DNA of 22,030 nt from JASHVB01 sp049522565 (GTDB lineage: Bacteria > Pseudomonadota > Alphaproteobacteria > Acetobacterales > Acetobacteraceae), in assembly GCA_049522565.1 (NCBI GenBank), contig JBEKNT010000059.1, positions 1 to 22,030 of the forward strand, written 5' to 3'. Both the position numbers and the translations under genes were made by a program. Positions 7,363 to 14,287 of this stretch are shown here, in pieces. Position 1 is the stretch's first letter; each line of letters begins with the position of its first letter. The notes below the pieces were generated by a model, which searched no databases, was not told the DNA's origin, and worked only from the letters and a program-made list of their open reading frames with translations.

Positions 7363-8478
7363 ATGACCGGATTTTTGTGCCGGCACAAGCAACGTTTGAG
7401 CAGCCTGCGCCTCGAGGTGGACGGGATGACGGTTTCCCACGAGATCGTGCCATCGATCGAGACTGCCGCAGTCCAGGCGTTCGCCGCGGAGCTGAGCCCG
7501 GTGCCGCCGGTGCGTGTGCCCCTGCGGGACGACGATGATGGCCTCTACGGATGGCCGGCGGACGGCGTCCGCGAGAAGATCCGCACCCATGGCGGCTCGA
7601 TCAGGTTCGGCTGGCGGCTCCGCGAATCGCCAGATGTCGTCCCGACGGCGGAATTCCATGCCGTCTGGGTCGATCCGGAAGGCACGTTGGTCGATATCAC
7701 GCCGGCGGTGACCGGCGACGGGCCGTCGGTGTTCGTGCCGGACCCAAACTATCCCGCCACGTTCGACGTCGATCAGTGCCCGCCGACCCGGTACAGGGTG
7801 TTGCACACCGCGCCCGATTTGTCCGGAGCGATCGCCGAGCGAATCGCGCAAATGAAGCCGTCGCAGCGCGCCTACGAAGAACGGCGCGCCGCCAAGGTGG
7901 GCAAGACCCTGGAAGACTGGATCCTCGGCAAATTCCCCGCTCATCCCCTGCTCCAGCCGATCGCCGCGTTCGTCGATGCGTGCCAGGCGTTCGACGCCAG
8001 GCTGCCAGGCTTGCCCGGCCTGATCCGGACCGCCCCTGACACGATCGCGAACGAGATCATCGAGCGCGCCCGGTTGGCCGACGCCGCCGGTGCGGCGACA
8101 GCGGCCGACGCACTCACGCAGGCGACCATCGAAGAGGTGTGCGATCAGGACGTCTCCGGCGAACCCGCGCAGACTGCCGATGCCGCGCCGGCCGACGCCC
8201 CGGCCGACGCGGCCGACGCCCCTACCGACGCGGCTGACGCCCCTGCCGACGCGGCCGACGCCCCTGCCGACGCGGCCGACGCCCCTGCCGAGGCGGCAGG
8301 CGATGCAACAGCCGATCGCGCGACCAGTGACGATTCCGCCGACGAGTCCGACGAAACCGGGCTCCCGGAATACGAAACCGCGGTTGCGGAAGACGAACTG
8401 TTCAACTGGTCGGACGCCCGTTTCGATCGTCGCAGGGACATCATGCGCCTGATGCCGCCGACGTGGCCTTCTCCCTGA
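7363..8478 (+). CDS. conserved-type protein resembling SEC-C-associated domain, with Ala/Asp repeat tail
   Basis: A 371-aa protein whose start is fixed by GAGGAG 5 bases upstream. Residues of roughly 55-130 (GWPADGVREKIRTHGGSIRFG, then AEFHAVWVDPEGTLVDITP) resemble a domain I recall from SEC-C-motif proteins, where it reads like VxxKVxxDGGxxxYGW…AEHHAVWxDPxGxLVDVTP. The SEC-C zinc motif itself is missing here. A helical middle part follows. A low-complexity acidic tail then contains five copies of a seven-residue unit, DAPADAA, encoded by a 21-bp tandem repeat. The last 60 residues are again acidic, ending in FDRRRDIMRLMPP. No signal peptide or membrane segment is visible, so the product is likely cytoplasmic. 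The stop overlaps the next gene by 16 bases, so the two are probably cotranslated. Function is unknown and the domain match is moderate. Confidence 0.6.
   Translation: MTGFLCRHKQRLSSLRLEVDGMTVSHEIVPSIETAAVQAFAAELSPVPPVRVPLRDDDDGLYGWPADGVREKIRTHGGSIRFGWRLRESPDVVPTAEFHAVWVDPEGTLVDITPAVTGDGPSVFVPDPNYPATFDVDQCPPTRYRVLHTAPDLSGAIAERIAQMKPSQRAYEERRAAKVGKTLEDWILGKFPAHPLLQPIAAFVDACQAFDARLPGLPGLIRTAPDTIANEIIERARLADAAGAATAADALTQATIEEVCDQDVSGEPAQTADAAPADAPADAADAPTDAADAPADAADAPADAADAPAEAAGDATADRATSDDSADESDETGLPEYETAVAEDELFNWSDARFDRRRDIMRLMPPTWPSP
8194..8298 (+). repeat. 21-bp tandem repeat, five units, within a coding region
   Basis: Five consecutive 21-base units with consensus GACGCCCCTGCCGACGCGGC plus C. 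Units 3 and 4 (8236-8256, 8257-8277) are identical, and unit 5 diverges. Each unit encodes DAPADAA, so copy number changes keep the frame. It forms an acidic, flexible linker in the protein and can expand or contract by slippage. Confidence 0.9.
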
Positions 8479-9074
8479 AGGCCCACGCAGGTCAGCACCT
8501 GGGTGACGTCGACGCGATCATTCGCGCCGATCCGGACCTCATGGATTTGCTCGGTCGCCTGCGATCGCTCCGCCTGCCGCAATGGCGGCTGGTCGCCGGC
8601 TGTTTGTATCAGACCGTGTGGAACGTGCTGACAAACCGCCCACGCGGAACCGGCATCAAGGACTACGACCTGATCTATTTCGACCCGGACGACCTGTCCT
8701 GGGAGGCGGAGGACGCGGTCATCCAACGGGTCGCCGCGGCGACCCGGGACTGCGTGGGGCCGGTCGAAGTGCGCAACCAGGCCCGCGTGCATCTGTGGTT
8801 CGAGACCCGCTTCGGCTGCGCCTACCCGCGCCTTTCCAGCGCCGACGAATCGTTGCGCTATTACCCCTCGATCGTGCATGCCATCGGCGTGCGGTTGGAG
8901 GACGATGACCGGCTCGACATCGCGGCGCCGTTTGGCCTCGACGATCTGTTCGCCATGGTGATCCGGCCCAACCGCATGCTCGACAATGCGGTGCCGCATG
9001 CCAGCAAGGCGCAACGGGCAAAAGCGATCTGGCCCGAGGTCGTCGTGCTGCCCTGGGAGGAGCCGCCGGTGTGA
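8463..9074 (+). CDS. nucleotidyltransferase-like protein (NTP_transf_6 / DUF925 type)
   Basis: A 203-aa protein. The best start is GTG at 8463, overlapping the upstream gene by 16 bases; no in-frame ATG lies nearby and the ribosome site is weak, so coupling is likely. The pattern fits the NTP_transf_6 family of nucleotidyltransferase-fold proteins. It has AGCLYQTVWN at 45-54, the acidic motif GIKDYDLIYFDPDDLS at 64-79 with Asp67 and Asp69 in the metal-binding position, then EVRNQARVHLWFE and AIGVRLEDDDRLDIAAPFGLDDLFAMVIRPN. Length agrees with the family, about 180-210. Members are cytoplasmic and their substrates are mostly undefined. Coupling to an acidic repeat-bearing partner suggests a joint role, but no reaction should be assigned. 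Confidence 0.82.
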   Translation: MAFSLKAHAGQHLGDVDAIIRADPDLMDLLGRLRSLRLPQWRLVAGCLYQTVWNVLTNRPRGTGIKDYDLIYFDPDDLSWEAEDAVIQRVAAATRDCVGPVEVRNQARVHLWFETRFGCAYPRLSSADESLRYYPSIVHAIGVRLEDDDRLDIAAPFGLDDLFAMVIRPNRMLDNAVPHASKAQRAKAIWPEVVVLPWEEPPV

Positions 9075-9098
9075 CCGCGTCGGCGCCGAAAGTCTCGG

Positions 9099-9159
9099 AT
9101 GGTGCGCCGGAGCCTGCCCCCGGGCGCTTGACCAGGCGCTTGACCCGGGGACGCACCAT
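9099..9159. repeat. palindromic intergenic repeat with a 12-bp internal duplication
   Basis: ATGGTGCG (9099-9106) pairs with CGCACCAT (9152-9159), and CCCCGGG (9118-9124) pairs with CCCGGGG (9144-9150). The core GCCGGAGCCTGCC…GGGCGCTTGACC is shared with the element at 14194-14240. In this copy the apical part is duplicated: GGCGCTTGACCA (9123-9134) is followed by GGCGCTTGACCC (9135-9146). It follows the nucleotidyltransferase stop by 24 bases and could also work as a transcript end. Confidence 0.7.
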
Positions 9160-9210
9160 GACGCGAGGACGGTCGCAGCGTAGGACCCCAAATACGATTG
9201 CCTTGAGGAT

Positions 9211-9255
9211 GCACAGGCACCGACATTCCATCTGTGCCGTTTGTGGTAGGCTACC
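9211..9255 (+). promoter_or_regulatory. dyad symmetries upstream of the LuxR-type gene
   Basis: GCACAG (9211-9216) and CTGTGC (9232-9237) form an inverted repeat with 15 bases between arms. Just after it, GGTAG (9245-9249) and CTACC (9251-9255) form a second tight dyad. Both lie within 100 bases of the regulator's start. They may be operator or promoter elements, but no defined -35/-10 pair was recognised. Confidence 0.3.
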
Positions 9256-9307
9256 CTGAGTCCCCTTGGACGATGCGGCATGGACATACGACAGTGTGGC
9301 GACAGGC

Positions 9308-10444
9308 ATGGCATACTCTGTTGAGGACTCTATCACTCGGATCATCGCTGCGATCTATGCGGCAGCGGTGGCGCCGGATCAGTGGACCGACGTTCTCACG
9401 CATCTGCGGAACATGTTCGGCTTGTCATTCGCCGCATCCGTCGTGCGTAACGCCGACCGGAGCAGAGTTGACGGCGTCGCGGTCGGTGTCGATCGCGACG
9501 ACTATCGGACGTTTCTGGACAAATATTATCGTGGCAGCATCTTCCTGGCGCAGGGGCAGTCGTGGCACGCGGGTCAGATCATCCGGAGCGCGCAGATCGT
9601 CCCCCAGCGGGTCTTCCACCGCACCGACATGTATCAGGAGTATTGGCGGCCTCGTGACCTGCACGAGGGACTTCGCCTGGCCATTGCTCGCGACGAGAGC
9701 GGGGTACATCACTCCGTCAACCTGATACGGCCGCCATCAGGCGACACGTTCGACGCAGCCGACATCGCCTTGGCCCGCCTTCTGATGCCGCATTTGCAAA
9801 CCGCGTCCGAACTGGGGCGGCGGCTGCGTCACGCCGACATGCTGGCTTCCGCCGCCCTCGCGACACTTGATGTGCTGCGACATCCCGTTCTGCTGCTCGA
9901 CCAGCATGGCCACGTGCTGCATGCCAATGCGGCCGGGGACGCAATGCTGGCTGCTGCCGACGGGTTGGGCGCGTCAAACGGCATCCTGCACGCCACGGCG
10001 CACGCATTGACCAATCGGCTGCGTGAGGTCCTCGCCCGCGCGGCCGGCACCGGCGGCGTTCCGCCGCGGGCCGGCGCAGTGCGCCTGCGGAAGCGCAGCG
10101 GCGGGAGTGCGCTGGCCGTGCTCGCACTGCCGTTCCGCCACGAGGTACATTGGTCGCTGCCCCGCCGGCCCGCGATCCTGGTCTGCGTCACCGACCCCGA
10201 TGCAATAGCGAGCTTGCCGGGCCGGCAAATGATCGAGCTGTTTGGACTGACCGGCAGCGAAGCCGCCCTCGCCGCCGATCTGTTGGCCGGCAAGGAGCTG
10301 CGGGATATCGCCACCGAACGGGGCCGCAGCATCAACACCGTCCGCAAACAGCTCGCGGGGCTGATGGCAAAGACCGACGTCAATCGGCAGAGCGAACTGG
10401 TGCGATTGCTCGCGAGCTTGCCGCAGGGGCGAGATCAGCTCTAG
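9308..10444 (+). CDS. LuxR-family transcriptional regulator
   Basis: A 378-aa regulator. The C-terminal part is a LuxR-type helix-turn-helix: LTGSEAALAADLLAGKELRD, then IATERGRSINTVRKQLAGLM and AKTDVNRQSELVRLLASL. The Gly-Lys-Glu-x-x-x-Ile-Ala and Ser-Ile-Asn-Thr-Val-Arg core matches the DNA-binding consensus. The N-terminal 300 residues begin ITRIIAAIYAAAVAPDQWTDVL, a pattern of many long alphaproteobacterial LuxR-like proteins. A PAS-like segment around 190-290 (PVLLLDQHGHVLHANAAGDAML) is consistent with ligand or redox sensing. There is no receiver domain and no autoinducer-binding signature. I start at ATG 9308; a TTG 14 codons upstream is possible but lacks support. The targets are unknown. 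The gene faces the amidohydrolase 384 bases downstream in the same direction, so regulation of that gene is possible. Confidence 0.85.
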   Translation: MAYSVEDSITRIIAAIYAAAVAPDQWTDVLTHLRNMFGLSFAASVVRNADRSRVDGVAVGVDRDDYRTFLDKYYRGSIFLAQGQSWHAGQIIRSAQIVPQRVFHRTDMYQEYWRPRDLHEGLRLAIARDESGVHHSVNLIRPPSGDTFDAADIALARLLMPHLQTASELGRRLRHADMLASAALATLDVLRHPVLLLDQHGHVLHANAAGDAMLAAADGLGASNGILHATAHALTNRLREVLARAAGTGGVPPRAGAVRLRKRSGGSALAVLALPFRHEVHWSLPRRPAILVCVTDPDAIASLPGRQMIELFGLTGSEAALAADLLAGKELRDIATERGRSINTVRKQLAGLMAKTDVNRQSELVRLLASLPQGRDQL

Positions 10445-10828
10445 GCACGACGCCGATCGAGCGCCGCCGGCCACCAGCGAAAACCACCATCCCGGGGCGT
10501 GACAGCCCTTCGCGCCGGAGCCGGCGGACGCTCCGGGGAGACCGGGACGCGGGCGGGGCGCAGCCAACGTGTACCGCGCGCAGACCGATCCCCCGCCTGG
10601 GCCATGCTGCTGCCTGCCCTCGGCGTCTTCGGTTTCGCCCTGCGGCACGGTACGGCCCGACTTCCTGGACAGACAATCGCGGCAAGACCTGCGTGGACCA
10701 GCCCGCCGATTGCATCGCCGTCACGTGCCGCATCGGGTCGCCAGGCGGCAAACCGCCGCCCGCGACGGATGCCCCGGACGCCCGACCTGCTACACTGCGG
10801 CGCCTGGACCGACCGCAGGAGGCAGCTC
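10445..10828. other. 384-bp intergenic stretch, no gene seen
   Basis: The reading frame of the downstream hydrolase stays open back to 10499, but that part has no homolog-like sequence and no ribosome site. CCGGAG (10515-10520) and CTCCGG (10531-10536) form a small hairpin that could end the regulator transcript, without a T-tract. Near the right end, TACACT at about 10790 could be a -10 element for the hydrolase; no matching -35 was seen. Confidence 0.4.
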
Positions 10829-12055
10829 ATGAGCCCGACCATCAACGCCGACCGCCTGTGGCAATCGGTCATGGCCATCGCCGCGATCGGCCCGACACCG
10901 GAAGGCGGCAGTTGCCGGCTGGCGCTGTCGCCCGAGGACGCGGCGGCGCGCGGCCTGCTGCTGCAATGGTGCCGCCCGCTGAAGCTGCATTTCGAGCAAG
11001 ATGCGATCGGCAACATGTTCCTGCGCCGCGAGGGCAGCGAACCGGCGGCCGGCGCGGTCGCCTTCGGCAGCCATCTGGATACCGTGCCGACCGGCGGACG
11101 GTTCGATGGCGTGTTCGGCGTGCTCGCCGGCCTGGAAGTCATCCGCGCGCTGGAGGAAGCCGGGCTCCGCACCCGGGCGCCGCTCGAGCTGGTGAACTGG
11201 ACCAACGAGGAAGGCAGCCGCTTCCGTCCCGCCATGATGGGCAGCCGCGTGTTCGCCAGCGACATGCTGTTGGAAGACGCCCTGGCGATCACCGACGATG
11301 CCGGCATCAGCGTCGCGCAGGCGCTGCGCGACAGCGGCCAGGCCGGGCCGCTCACACCGTCGCCGCGCGGCTGGGCGTGCTGGCTGGAGGCGCATATCGA
11401 GCAGGGGCCGGTGATGGAAGCGCGGGGGTCCGATATCGGCATCGTCACCGGCACGATGCACGCGCGCTACTTCCAGCTCACGGTGACCGGCGAGCCGAGC
11501 CATGTCGGCCCCACCACGATGGACCGCCGCCGCGACAGCCTGGCCGCGACGGCGGAGATCATCCTGGCGATCGAGCGCCTCGCGCTGGTGGCCGAGCCGC
11601 TGGGCCGCGCCTCGGCCACCTGGATCGCGAACTACCCCAACGCGCGCGGCAACGTCGCCAACGTCACCCGGCTGCATTGCGACGTGCGTCACGAGGACGC
11701 GGCGCAGGCGGTCGCCATGGACCACGCGTTGCGCACCGCGATCGCCGGGATCGCCGCGCGGCGGGGCGTGCAGGTGGATGTCGATCCCTACACGACGTTC
11801 GGCCCGGTCGTGTTCGATGCGACGCTGGGGGCTTTGCTGCGCGACAAAGCCGCCGCGCGGCAGCTTGCCACGCGCGACATGATCGCGGCGGCCGGGCATG
11901 ATTCGGTGCTGGTCGCGCCGCTTTGCCCCAGCGCGATGCTGTTCGTGCCGAGCGTCGGCGGGATCACCCACAACCCGCGCGAATACTCCACGCCGGAGCA
12001 CCTCGCGCGCGGCGCGCAGGTGCTGCTGGACGCGGTGGTGGCGCTGGCGGGCTAG
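10829..12055 (+). CDS. M20-family amidohydrolase (N-carbamoyl-L-amino-acid hydrolase / allantoate amidohydrolase type)
   Basis: A 408-aa zinc-dependent hydrolase, the normal length for the HyuC/AmaB/AllC group. The start is set by AGGAGG at 10817-10822. Metal and catalytic residues are visible in order: His82 and Asp84 in GSHLDTVPTGG, Asp93 in RFDGVFGVLAG, Glu127-Glu128 in NWTNEEGSRF, His189 in LEAHIEQGP, and His381 in THNPREYS. The dimerisation/substrate part includes GEPSHVGPTTMDRRRD at about 221-236. The group removes a carbamoyl or ureido group from N-carbamoyl amino acids, or ammonia and CO2 from allantoate. The sequence alone does not separate these. No hydantoinase or allantoinase gene adjoins it. 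It probably acts in the cytoplasm, with a LuxR-type regulator upstream. A very strong hairpin lies 22 bases after the stop. Confidence 0.9.
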   Translation: MSPTINADRLWQSVMAIAAIGPTPEGGSCRLALSPEDAAARGLLLQWCRPLKLHFEQDAIGNMFLRREGSEPAAGAVAFGSHLDTVPTGGRFDGVFGVLAGLEVIRALEEAGLRTRAPLELVNWTNEEGSRFRPAMMGSRVFASDMLLEDALAITDDAGISVAQALRDSGQAGPLTPSPRGWACWLEAHIEQGPVMEARGSDIGIVTGTMHARYFQLTVTGEPSHVGPTTMDRRRDSLAATAEIILAIERLALVAEPLGRASATWIANYPNARGNVANVTRLHCDVRHEDAAQAVAMDHALRTAIAGIAARRGVQVDVDPYTTFGPVVFDATLGALLRDKAAARQLATRDMIAAAGHDSVLVAPLCPSAMLFVPSVGGITHNPREYSTPEHLARGAQVLLDAVVALAG

Positions 12056-12077
12056 AGACACCGTGGAGGAGAAAGCT

Positions 12078-12138
12078 CTCCCCCTCCCCTTGTGGGCTTG
12101 GTCCACTTCGCGGCCCAAGCCCTCAAGGGGAGGGGGAG
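12078..12138. terminator. long GC-rich hairpin between convergent genes
   Basis: A perfect 15-bp stem, CTCCCCCTCCCCTTG (12078-12092) with CAAGGGGAGGGGGAG (12124-12138), encloses a second 8-bp stem, GGGCTTGG (12094-12101) with CCAAGCCC (12115-12122). It lies between the stops of the amidohydrolase (12055) and the SYLF gene (12167). The site suits a bidirectional terminator, but there is no T-tract. The outer arms resemble the shorter hairpin at 990-1017, which suggests a dispersed repeat. Confidence 0.6.
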
Positions 12139-12166
12139 TCTCTTGTGCTGTCTCTTGTGCCCGCCG

Positions 12167-13042
12167 TTACCGCGACGGCGGCGGCAGCGACTGCTGCTGC
12201 ACCGGCGCGCTCGGCTGCAACGGCACCGGCTGGCCGCCATAGCCCTGTTGCGGCTGCGCGCCATACCCTTGATCGGTCGGCGGATAGGCCGGCGCGTAGC
12301 CCGGCCCGGTCTGCACCGGCCCCGGCCCCCCCATCGGCGGCGGCGGTCCGCCAACCTGCACGGTGTTGGGTGTCCCAAAGCGCGTCAGCACCTCCCGCAG
12401 CGGGTCCGCGCCCCGATTGGCCGCCACCATCTGCTCCACGATCTGCCGCGCCGAGTAGGGCTGGCCGTAATACGCGGTGTCCCAGTCGCTGCGCAGCGAC
12501 ATGATGCTGCCCTCGACCGACACGCCGCCGAACAACCCGCGCGATTCGGCGTACACCACGATGTCCGGCCCCGCCGCCGCGGTGGTCGCGCCGCCCACGC
12601 TGCCGCCGATCGTCGCCACCGCGACCGAGATGTCGCCGCCCAGCTTGAACTGGCTGTCCATCACCGCATTCAGCCCGCGGCCGGTCATGATCATCATCGT
12701 GATCGCACTGTCCTGGATGCCGATCTGGAAGCCGACGCTGCCGCTGCCCAGGCCGTAGAACGCCGGATACGACCAGGTGCCGTTGCCGGCCCGCGCCAGC
12801 AGCACGCAGTCGCCGCCCGAGCCGCCGACGATGAACCCGGCCTTGAACACCCGCGGGCAGATCATCACCGCCCGGGCGCGTTGCAGCGCGTTGCGCGGGT
12901 CCTGCGACACGGTCTGCGTCATCATCTCCTGCACGGCGAGCGTGGCGCGGTCCACCAGGGTCTGCGCCGCGCCCTGTGCGCGGGCGAACCCCGGGGCGAG
13001 CACTGCGGCCAGGGCACTGGCGGCCAGCACGAAACGGCGCAT
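12167..13042 (-). CDS. exported SYLF (Ysc84) lipid-binding-domain protein
   Basis: A 291-aa exported protein. The start at 13042 follows a clear AGGAGGA site; longer frames upstream are unsupported. Residues 1-22 (MRRFVLAASALAAVLAPGFA and RA) form a signal peptide. The body is a SYLF domain, roughly 45-220, with RARAVMICPRVFKAGFIVGG, SYPAFYGLGSGSVGFQIGIQ, DISVAVATIGGSVGGAT, and VYAESRGLFGGVSVEGS. SYLF domains in eukaryotes bind phosphoinositides. In bacteria the domain is found in secreted and periplasmic proteins whose ligands are poorly known. The C-terminal 60 residues are a Pro/Gly/Gln-rich disordered tail (…QPSAPVQQQSLPPPSR). The gene lies 117 bases after the histidine-phosphatase stop on the same strand, so they may be cotranscribed. 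Family firm, function not. Confidence 0.88.
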   Translation of the reverse strand: MRRFVLAASALAAVLAPGFARAQGAAQTLVDRATLAVQEMMTQTVSQDPRNALQRARAVMICPRVFKAGFIVGGSGGDCVLLARAGNGTWSYPAFYGLGSGSVGFQIGIQDSAITMMIMTGRGLNAVMDSQFKLGGDISVAVATIGGSVGGATTAAAGPDIVVYAESRGLFGGVSVEGSIMSLRSDWDTAYYGQPYSARQIVEQMVAANRGADPLREVLTRFGTPNTVQVGGPPPPMGGPGPVQTGPGYAPAYPPTDQGYGAQPQQGYGGQPVPLQPSAPVQQQSLPPPSR

Positions 13043-13159
13043 GGCAAATCCTCCTCGGACAAGCGAATCGGGGCTTGCATAGCGCGGATGGTCCGAGTCG
13101 CGGGCAAGCCCGATCGCGACCCCGCGCACAGACCGCCGGATTTGCGGCGGATTTCCGGA

Positions 13160-13780
13160 TCAATAACCCGGGAGTTCGTTGACGCAGACCACCCGCCAGC
13201 CCTCCGGGAAGCGCTCCAGCCGGGTCAGCGACAGGTTCTGCACCACCAGGTGCAGGGCGTTGTCCGGCCCGATGCGCAGCGCATGCGCCACCGCGGCGCG
13301 AATCGAGCCGCCATGCGCGACGATCACCACGTCCTGCCCGTCATGCGCCACGGCCAGCCGTTCCAGCGCGGCGCCGACCCGCGGGATGACCTCGGCCATG
13401 CTCTCGCCGCCAGGCGGTTTTTCCCCCCCGGCCAGGGGCCAGAACGGATGCTTCGGCTGGACCAGCCGGCTCGGCCACTCGGCATGCGACAGCCCCTGCC
13501 AGTCGCCCAGGTGCTGCTCGATCAGGTCGGGCTCGACGCTGGGATCGGCGGGCGGGTAGCCGGCGGCGAAGATCGCCTCGGCGGTCCGCCTGGTGCGCGA
13601 CAGCGGGGTGACCAGCCAGGTCGCCGGCCGCGGCAGCCGCTCCGCCAGCGAGCGGTACATCGGCGCCTGCTCCAGCACCGTGGTTTCGCACAGCGCGACA
13701 TCCATCACGCCATACATGATGGCGCGGGCGTTCTCCTCCACCAGGGCGTGGCGGATCAGCCAGAAGCGGGTCTCGGTCAT
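13160..13780 (-). CDS. histidine phosphatase family protein
   Basis: A 206-aa protein of the phosphoglycerate-mutase-like superfamily. The phosphohistidine motif is WLIRHALVEEN at 7-17, with Arg10 and His11. The third motif residue is Ala, where RHG is usual. Further active-site residues are Arg62 in PLSRTRRT, Glu88 in EQHLGDWQG, and His156 in VIVAHGGSIRA. The closest shape is the CobC / phosphatase branch, which removes phosphate from a small molecule, but the substrate is not identifiable. ATG 13780 was chosen because the catalytic strand starts seven residues later. It has no ribosome site of its own, and it overlaps a possible upstream ORF by ATGA. Possibly in one transcript with the SYLF gene downstream. 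Confidence 0.88.
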   Translation of the reverse strand: MTETRFWLIRHALVEENARAIMYGVMDVALCETTVLEQAPMYRSLAERLPRPATWLVTPLSRTRRTAEAIFAAGYPPADPSVEPDLIEQHLGDWQGLSHAEWPSRLVQPKHPFWPLAGGEKPPGGESMAEVIPRVGAALERLAVAHDGQDVVIVAHGGSIRAAVAHALRIGPDNALHLVVQNLSLTRLERFPEGWRVVCVNELPGY

Positions 13781-13872
13781 GCGGGACGGCGGGCGGCGTC
13801 GCCGGCGCGGGGTCGGCGGGACGCGCCGTCGTGCGGGAACCGAGTCCCCGCGGCCTGGCCGCTGTTGCGCAT
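13777..13872 (-). CDS. possible 31-aa upstream ORF coupled to the phosphatase gene
   Basis: ATG at 13872 is preceded by GGGAGAAAGG with good spacing. The frame runs 31 codons (MRNSGQAAGTRF…AARRPA) and stops at TGA 13777-13779, overlapping the phosphatase ATG as ATGA. The phosphatase lacks its own ribosome site, so this would explain its initiation by coupling. The peptide is Arg/Ala-rich and could be chance in such GC-rich DNA. A GTG at 13875 in the phosphatase frame is an alternative explanation. Confidence 0.35.
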   Translation of the reverse strand: MRNSGQAAGTRFPHDGASRRPRAGDAARRPA

Positions 13873-14088
13873 GCACCTTTCTCCCGCCGGTCGATGGCCG
13901 TAGGCGGAGCGCCATAGAGGATGCCCGGGCGTGGCGCCAGCCGGGCGGGGGCATGGCTGTCCGGCGGGGCAGGGGGCGACCGGCGGCGCTGTCAGGGGGG
14001 GCGCGGCAGGTCAGCCGGCAGCGGAGTTCGCGCCGCGGTCGGAACGGCGTCCGCTGGTGCCGGCGCCGGGTCGTGCGGGCGTCGCCTT
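13873..14088. other. GC-rich intergenic stretch, no gene seen
   Basis: Between the possible upstream ORF and the composite repeat. The open frames crossing it are Gly/Arg/Ala-rich and show no ribosome site or family resemblance. The phosphatase promoter should be on the left side of this stretch. Confidence 0.4.
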
Positions 14089-14287
14089 ATACCAACCGGC
14101 GAAAAGGTTGACTCTCCGGCCGGGCCTTCCCCGTCATGGCGGGCGAAGGCCCGCCATCCACGACTATGTCGATCACAGCAAGAAAAGTCATGGATGCCGA
14201 CCGGAGCCTGCCACCGGGCGCTTGACCCGGTGGTCGGCATGACGATGTCGTGGCGACCGGTGGGTCATTCTTTTCACCGGCTGGTAT
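14089..14287. repeat. composite palindromic element with terminal inverted repeats
   Basis: The outer arms, 14089-14110 (ATACCAACCGGCGAAAAGGTTG) described by position and its complement at 14266-14287, match at 18 of 22 positions. Inside are two perfect hairpins. ATGGCGGGC (14136-14144) pairs with GCCCGCCAT (14149-14157). ATGCCGACC (14194-14202) pairs with GGTCGGCAT (14232-14240), with a nested CCACCGGG/CCCGGTGG. The second hairpin shares its core with the element at 9099-9159. The 199-base size and terminal inverted repeats look MITE-like, but no target-site duplication was established. The right arm touches the stop codon of the ABC permease. Confidence 0.65.

Noticed and set aside
8194..8298. 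CRISPR-like regular repeats
   Set aside because: Units are contiguous with no spacers and encode an in-frame DAPADAA linker.
9266..9307. TTG start for the LuxR-type regulator
   Set aside because: No ribosome site, and homologous regulators begin near the ITRIIAAIYAAA helix, which fits ATG 9308.
10499..10828. N-terminal extension of the amidohydrolase
   Set aside because: The frame is open but Arg/Pro-rich, without homolog-like sequence; AGGAGG before ATG 10829 defines the start at the family's normal length.
14087..14286. Read-through ORF across the composite repeat on the minus strand
   Set aside because: It translates palindromic repeat DNA in a frame different from the permease, giving a typical spurious peptide.
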